Shown here: piece by piece, positions 60,285-64,000 of the stretch
How positions within the stretch are numbered: the stretch's first letter is position 1
How the letters are laid out: each line of letters opens with the position of its first letter
Assembly (NCBI RefSeq): GCF_027947575.1
Contig: NZ_CP116256.1
Location: 7,564,001 to 7,628,000 of the forward strand
Direction of reading: 5' to 3'
From: Streptomyces rubrogriseus
GTDB taxonomy: Bacteria > Actinomycetota > Actinomycetes > Streptomycetales > Streptomycetaceae
DNA length: 64,000 nucleotides
Translations under genes and position numbers: made by a program
The notes under the pieces: generated by a model
Seen by the model: the letters and a program-made list of their open reading frames with translations, nothing else
The model's database searches: none
What the model was told of the DNA's origin: nothing

Positions 60285-60324
60285 GACCAACCGGGGATAC
60301 CCCTTTTGTGGGGCATCCCCGGTC
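60285..60324 (-). terminator. Terminator downstream of rplO
   Basis: Stem GACC plus CCGGGGATGCCCC pairing with GGGGTATCCCCGG (one mismatch, two extra bases), loop ACAAAA, 35 bases past the rplO stop. It ends the spc ribosomal unit. Confidence 0.85.
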
Positions 60325-60358
60325 GGGATCGCTCATGTCATCGACACGTCCGAGTGGT

Positions 60359-60814
60359 TCAGACGAGCTCGGTGACGGTACCGCCGGCGGCGGTGATCTT
60401 CTCCTTGGCGGAGCCGGAGACGGCGTCGACCGTCACCTGCAGCGCCACGGAGATCTCGCCCTGGCCGAGGACCTTGACGAGGCTGTTCTTGCGAACGGCA
60501 CCCTTGGCCACCAGGCCCTCGACGGTGACCTCGCCACCCTCGGGGTACAGCGCGGCCAGCTTCTCGAGGTTCACGACCTGGAACTCGGTCTTGAACGGGT
60601 TCTTGAAGCCCTTCAGCTTCGGAAGACGCATGTGGAGGGGCATCTGGCCACCCTCGAAGCGCTCCGGAACCTGGTAACGGGCCTTCGTGCCCTTCGTACC
60701 ACGACCGGCCGTCTTACCCTTCGACGCCTCACCACGACCGACACGGGTCTTGGCGGTCTTGGCGCCGGGGGCGGGACGGAGGTTGTGGATCTTGAGCGGG
60801 TTGTTCTCCGCCAT
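60359..60814 (-). CDS. rplO: Ribosomal protein L15
   Basis: 151 aa. [30 protein letters not shown] and [18 protein letters not shown]. Last ribosomal gene before secY. Confidence 0.99.
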   Translation of the reverse strand: MAENNPLKIHNLRPAPGAKTAKTRVGRGEASKGKTAGRGTKGTKARYQVPERFEGGQMPLHMRLPKLKGFKNPFKTEFQVVNLEKLAALYPEGGEVTVEGLVAKGAVRKNSLVKVLGQGEISVALQVTVDAVSGSAKEKITAAGGTVTELV

Positions 60815-60816
60815 GA

Positions 60817-60999
60817 TCAGTCGACCTCCTCGACCGTCACGAGGTGGCGGACGGTGTGCACCATGCCGCGGAACTCGGGGCGGTCCTCCTTGACGACCTG
60901 CGTGTTGATCCCCTTGAGACCAAGGGAGCGCAGGGTGTCACGGTGGTTCTGCTTGCTGCCGATGTAGGACTTGACCTGCGTAATCTTGAGCTGCGCCAT
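60817..60999 (-). CDS. rpmD: Ribosomal protein L30
   Basis: 60 aa: [20 protein letters not shown] and [14 protein letters not shown]. Starts 2 bases after the rpsE stop and is followed by rplO after 2 bases; tightly coupled. Confidence 0.99.
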   Translation of the reverse strand: MAQLKITQVKSYIGSKQNHRDTLRSLGLKGINTQVVKEDRPEFRGMVHTVRHLVTVEEVD

Positions 61000-61001
61000 G
61001 A

Positions 61002-61607
61002 TTACGCACCCGCCCCGGCACGCGCACGGAGAAGGGCCGCGGGGGCGACGTCCTCGAGCGGCAGACCACGGCGGGCCGCGATCTCCTCGGGACGCTGCAG
61101 GCCCTTGAGGGCCTCCACGGTCGCGTGCACGATGTTGATCTGGTTGTCGGAGCCGAGCGACTTCGACAGCACGTCGTGGATACCGGCGCACTCGAGCACG
61201 GCGCGCACCGGGCCACCGGCGATAACGCCGGTACCGGGGGACGCGGGCTTGAGCAGCACGACGCCGGCAGCCTTCTCACCCTGGATGGGGTGCGGGATGG
61301 TGCCCTGGATGCGGGGGACCTTGAAGAAGTGCTTCTTGGCCTCCTCAACACCCTTGGCGATGGCGGCCGGCACCTCCTTGGCCTTGCCGTATCCGACACC
61401 CACGGTGCCGTCACCGTCGCCCACCACGACCAGCGCGGTGAAGCTGAAGCGACGACCACCCTTCACAACCTTGGCGACGCGGTTGATCGCGACGACGCGC
61501 TCAACGTAAGCGGTCTTCTCGGCGGCACCTGCGCCACCGTCACGGCCCTTCCGGTCCCGCCGCTCGCCGCCACCGGCACCGCTGCCGCGGCGCTGGGGTC
61601 CAGCCAT
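61002..61607 (-). CDS. rpsE: Ribosomal protein S5
   Basis: 201 aa. Gly/Arg-rich N-terminus, then the S5 double-stranded RNA-binding region [20 protein letters not shown] and [23 protein letters not shown] start. Confidence 0.99.
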   Translation of the reverse strand: MAGPQRRGSGAGGGERRDRKGRDGGAGAAEKTAYVERVVAINRVAKVVKGGRRFSFTALVVVGDGDGTVGVGYGKAKEVPAAIAKGVEEAKKHFFKVPRIQGTIPHPIQGEKAAGVVLLKPASPGTGVIAGGPVRAVLECAGIHDVLSKSLGSDNQINIVHATVEALKGLQRPEEIAARRGLPLEDVAPAALLRARAGAGA

Positions 61608-61650
61608 TGGAATTACCTCTCTCTGTTTCCGCTAGCGTTACGGAACCGGC

Positions 61651-62034
61651 TCAGAACTTCAGTCCGGCTTCGCGGGCGGCGTCCGCCAGGGCGGCGATGC
61701 GCCCGGCGTACTGGTTGCCACCACGGTCGAACACGACGGCCTCGACACCGGCAGCCTTGGCGCGCTCGGCGACCAGGGCGCCGACCTGCTTGGCCTGCGC
61801 GGACTTGTCGGCCTCGCCACCGCGGATCGAGGTGTCCAGGGTGGACGCCGACGCCAGGGTGTGACCCTTGATGTCGTCGATCACCTGGGCCACGATGTGG
61901 CGGTTCGAACGGGTAACGACCAGACGGGGACGCTCCGCCGTACCCGAGAGATTCTTGCGAATCCGGATGTGGCGGCGCTTGATCGCGGCGCGCTTGTAGG
62001 CGTCGCCCTTGAGGATCTTCTGTCCGTATGCCAT
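61651..62034 (-). CDS. rplR: Ribosomal protein L18
   Basis: 127 aa. [20 protein letters not shown] and [20 protein letters not shown]. Three bases after rplF's stop. Confidence 0.99.
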   Translation of the reverse strand: MAYGQKILKGDAYKRAAIKRRHIRIRKNLSGTAERPRLVVTRSNRHIVAQVIDDIKGHTLASASTLDTSIRGGEADKSAQAKQVGALVAERAKAAGVEAVVFDRGGNQYAGRIAALADAAREAGLKF

Positions 62035-62037
62035 GGC

Positions 62038-62577
62038 TTACTTACCCGCCTTTCCGACCTTGCGGCGGATGACTTCGCCCTCGTACTTGACGCCCTTGGC
62101 CTTGTACGGGTCGGGCTTGCGCAGCTTGCGGATGTTGGCCGCAACCTCGCCGACCTTCTGCTTGTCGATGCCCTCGACCGAGAAGTGGGTCGGGTTCTCC
62201 ACCTTGAAGGTGATTCCCTCGGGGGCCTCGACGAGGATCGGGTGGCTGTAGCCGAGGGAGAACTCCAGGTTCGAACCCTTGGCGAGCACGCGGTAACCGA
62301 CACCGCTGATCTCGAGCTTCTTCACGTAACCCTGGGTCACGCCGGTGATCATGTTCGCCACCAGCGTGCGGGACAGGCCGTGCAGGGCCTTGCTCTGACG
62401 CTCGTCGTTGGGGCGGGTGACGTTCAGCACGCCGTCCTCACCCTTGGCGATGTCGATCGGCGCCACGACGGTGTGGGTCAGCGAGCCCTTGGGGCCCTTG
62501 ACCGAAACCGTACGGCCGTCGATGGTGACGTCCACGCCGGCGGGAACCGCGATGGGGAGCTTGCCGATGCGCGACAT
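62038..62577 (-). CDS. rplF: Ribosomal protein L6
   Basis: 179 aa. [20 protein letters not shown] and the duplicate L6 fold; end [22 protein letters not shown] start. Confidence 0.99.
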
Positions 62578-62601
62578 AGCTGTTTCCTCCGTTCCCTTCC
62601 G

Positions 62602-63000
62602 TTACCAGACGTAGGCGAGGACTTCTCCGCCTACGCCCTTCTTGCCGGCCTGCTTGTCGGTGAGGAGCCCGTGGGACGTGGAGATGATCGCCACGCCGAG
62701 GCCACCCAGCACCTTGGGCAGGTTGGTGGACTTCGCGTACACCCGGAGACCGGGCTTGGAGATCCGCTTGATGCCCGCGATGGAGCGCTCACGGTTCGGG
62801 CCGAACTTCAGCTCGAGGACGAGGTTCTTGCCGACCTCGGCGTCCTCGGTCTTCCAGCCGGTGATGAAGCCCTCCTGCTGGAGGATCTCCGCGATGTGAG
62901 ACTTGATCTTGGACGCCGGCATCGTCACGGAGTCGTGGTACGCCGAGTTCGCGTTCCGCAGACGCGTAAGCATGTCTGCGATCGGATCAGTCATGGTCAT
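62602..63000 (-). CDS. rpsH: Ribosomal protein S8
   Basis: 132 aa. [20 protein letters not shown] and [23 protein letters not shown] 63000 has GAAGG 7 nt upstream, preferred over ATG 62994. Confidence 0.98.
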   Translation of the reverse strand: MTMTDPIADMLTRLRNANSAYHDSVTMPASKIKSHIAEILQQEGFITGWKTEDAEVGKNLVLELKFGPNRERSIAGIKRISKPGLRVYAKSTNLPKVLGGLGVAIISTSHGLLTDKQAGKKGVGGEVLAYVW

Positions 63001-63211
63001 GAATTGGCCTTCGGCCTCTCTCGCCGGGGTTTCCTGGTGCGCCATCCCTCTCCCCGATCCGAGACGGGACGGGTGCGGCGCGGTGGACCTACGGCGTAGT
63101 AAGTCGTACGGGCGCGACAGACGCCCAACCCCACAAGCCTAAGGCATGCGGAGCCGGGCCCCTGCCGACCCAGTTGCTTACCGAGAGTCTGAATAACCCG
63201 GAATTACCGGA

Positions 63212-63397
63212 TTACCAGGAGCTCTTGGTCACGCCCGGCAGCTCGCCACGGTGAGCCATCTCACGAAGGCACACGCGGCACAGGCCGAACTTGCGGTAGA
63301 CGGAGTGCGGACGGCCGCAGCGCTGGCAGCGCGTGTAGCCGCGGACACCGAACTTGGGCTTGCGAGCAGCCTTGGCAATCAGAGCCTTCTTCGCCAT
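63212..63397 (-). CDS. rpsN: Ribosomal protein S14, zinc-binding type
   Basis: 61 aa short S14 with both CxxC pairs (CQRCGR and CRVC) for zinc. A second, longer zinc-free S14 may exist elsewhere in such genomes. ATG start 5 bases after the rplE stop. Confidence 0.98.
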   Translation of the reverse strand: MAKKALIAKAARKPKFGVRGYTRCQRCGRPHSVYRKFGLCRVCLREMAHRGELPGVTKSSW

Positions 63398-63402
63398 CTC
63401 GC

Positions 63403-63960
63403 TCACGCCTCCTTGAAGGGGAAGCCGAGGTGACGGAGGAGCGCGCGGCCCTCAGCGTCGTTGGTCGCCGTGGTCACCACGGTGATGTCCATACCCCGGG
63501 TGCGGTCGATCTTGTCCTGGTCGATCTCGTGGAACATGACCTGCTCCGTGAGACCGAAGGTGTAGTTGCCACGGCCGTCGAACTGCTTGGGGGACAGACC
63601 GCGGAAGTCGCGGATGCGCGGCAGCGCGAGCGACAGGGTGCGGTCCAGGAACTCCCACATGCGGTCGCCACGGAGCGTGACGTGGGCACCGATCGGCTGA
63701 CCCTCACGCAGCTTGAACTGCGCGATGGACTTGCGGGCCTTGGTGACGGCCGGCTTCTGACCGGTGATGGTGGTCAGGTCGCGGATCGCGCCCTCGATCA
63801 GCTTCGAGTCACGGGCGGCGTCGCCGACACCCATGTTGACCACGATCTTCACGAGGCCGGGGATCTGCATGACGTTCTCGTAGGAGAACTCCTCACGCAG
63901 CTTGCCCGCGATCTCCTCGCGGTACTTCGTCTTGAGACGCGGAGTGGTGGTGGTAGCCAT
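63403..63960 (-). CDS. rplE: Ribosomal protein L5
   Basis: 185 aa. [39 protein letters not shown] and [23 protein letters not shown] overlapping the rplX TGA by one base. Confidence 0.99.
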   Translation of the reverse strand: MATTTTPRLKTKYREEIAGKLREEFSYENVMQIPGLVKIVVNMGVGDAARDSKLIEGAIRDLTTITGQKPAVTKARKSIAQFKLREGQPIGAHVTLRGDRMWEFLDRTLSLALPRIRDFRGLSPKQFDGRGNYTFGLTEQVMFHEIDQDKIDRTRGMDITVVTTATNDAEGRALLRHLGFPFKEA

Positions 63961-64000
63961 CAGATGTCCTCACCCGTCCGCTTGGCAACGCGAACCTTGT
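63960..64000 (-). CDS. rplX: Ribosomal protein L24, C-terminal end only
   Basis: Only the last 12 codons and the stop are inside the window: [12 protein letters not shown]. Identified from sequence fit and from its place before rplE. Confidence 0.85.
   Translation of the reverse strand, partial: KVRVAKRTGEDI

Overview
The window is Streptomyces chromosome: very high G+C, GTG starts used freely, signature actinobacterial developmental genes (bldM and whiD, side by side and divergent), and gene order and content typical of the conserved core of that genus. It holds about 68 genes, mostly housekeeping. I see no prophage, no CRISPR array, no rRNA or tRNA gene and no complete insertion sequence.

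Layout, left to right. (1) 1-9433: five Ser/Thr protein kinase genes in a row, all on the minus strand. The first is cut by the window edge. The fourth is a pseudokinase with a long insertion and a frameshift. Three of the five carry related C-terminal ectodomains. (2) 9534-12794: glpD and, divergently, a nucleotide-sugar dehydrogenase relative that lacks the catalytic cysteine. (3) 12795-13424: a gap holding a 31-codon basic small ORF and two related hairpins. (4) 13425-16195: guaB3-like gene and guaB (purine synthesis). (5) 16335-18755: ECF sigma factor, a MITE-like element touching the bldM stop codon, bldM, and divergent whiD. (6) 18802-22735: LysR regulator, MOSC protein, SDR oxidoreductase and an unrecognised 425-aa protein. 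(7) 22932-25166: groEL and groES with two CIRCE operators. (8) 25237-32201: two coupled polysaccharide deacetylases, a SAM methyltransferase, an ECF42-like sigma factor with its DGPF partner, an LCP protein and a LacI regulator. (9) 32286-39237: tsaB-rimI-tsaD for t6A tRNA modification plus a small gene; a secreted LD-transpeptidase-like protein without its catalytic cysteine; then alr-hydrolase-tsaE. (10) 39291-49055: hexanucleotide satellite, acpS, XRE-cupin regulator, nnrD, ASCH protein, glmS, lipoprotein, coaA, DUF389 protein and glmM. (11) 49280-50278: rplM-rpsI. (12) 50486-52677: GT87 membrane protein and a membrane-anchored protein. (13) 52697-64000: truA, rplQ, rpoA, rpsK, rpsM, rpmJ, infA, map, adk, secY, rplO, rpmD, rpsE, rplR, rplF, rpsH, rpsN, rplE and the end of rplX, which is the spc-alpha ribosomal region read right to left.

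How the genes work together: glmS and glmM make amino-sugar precursor and alr makes D-alanine, all for peptidoglycan; the LCP protein and the deacetylases act on wall polymers. coaA and acpS supply and attach the pantetheine arm. tsaB, tsaD and tsaE are three of the four t6A proteins. bldM, whiD and the sigma factor are developmental or stress regulators.

The less expected content is in the kinase cluster (pseudokinase, shared ectodomains, frame anomalies), the mobile or repeat DNA at gene borders (MITE at 17205-17427, 23-bp perfect inverted repeat at 34925-34986, satellite at 39291-39492, four copies of a dispersed repeat), and two enzyme-like proteins missing their catalytic cysteine.
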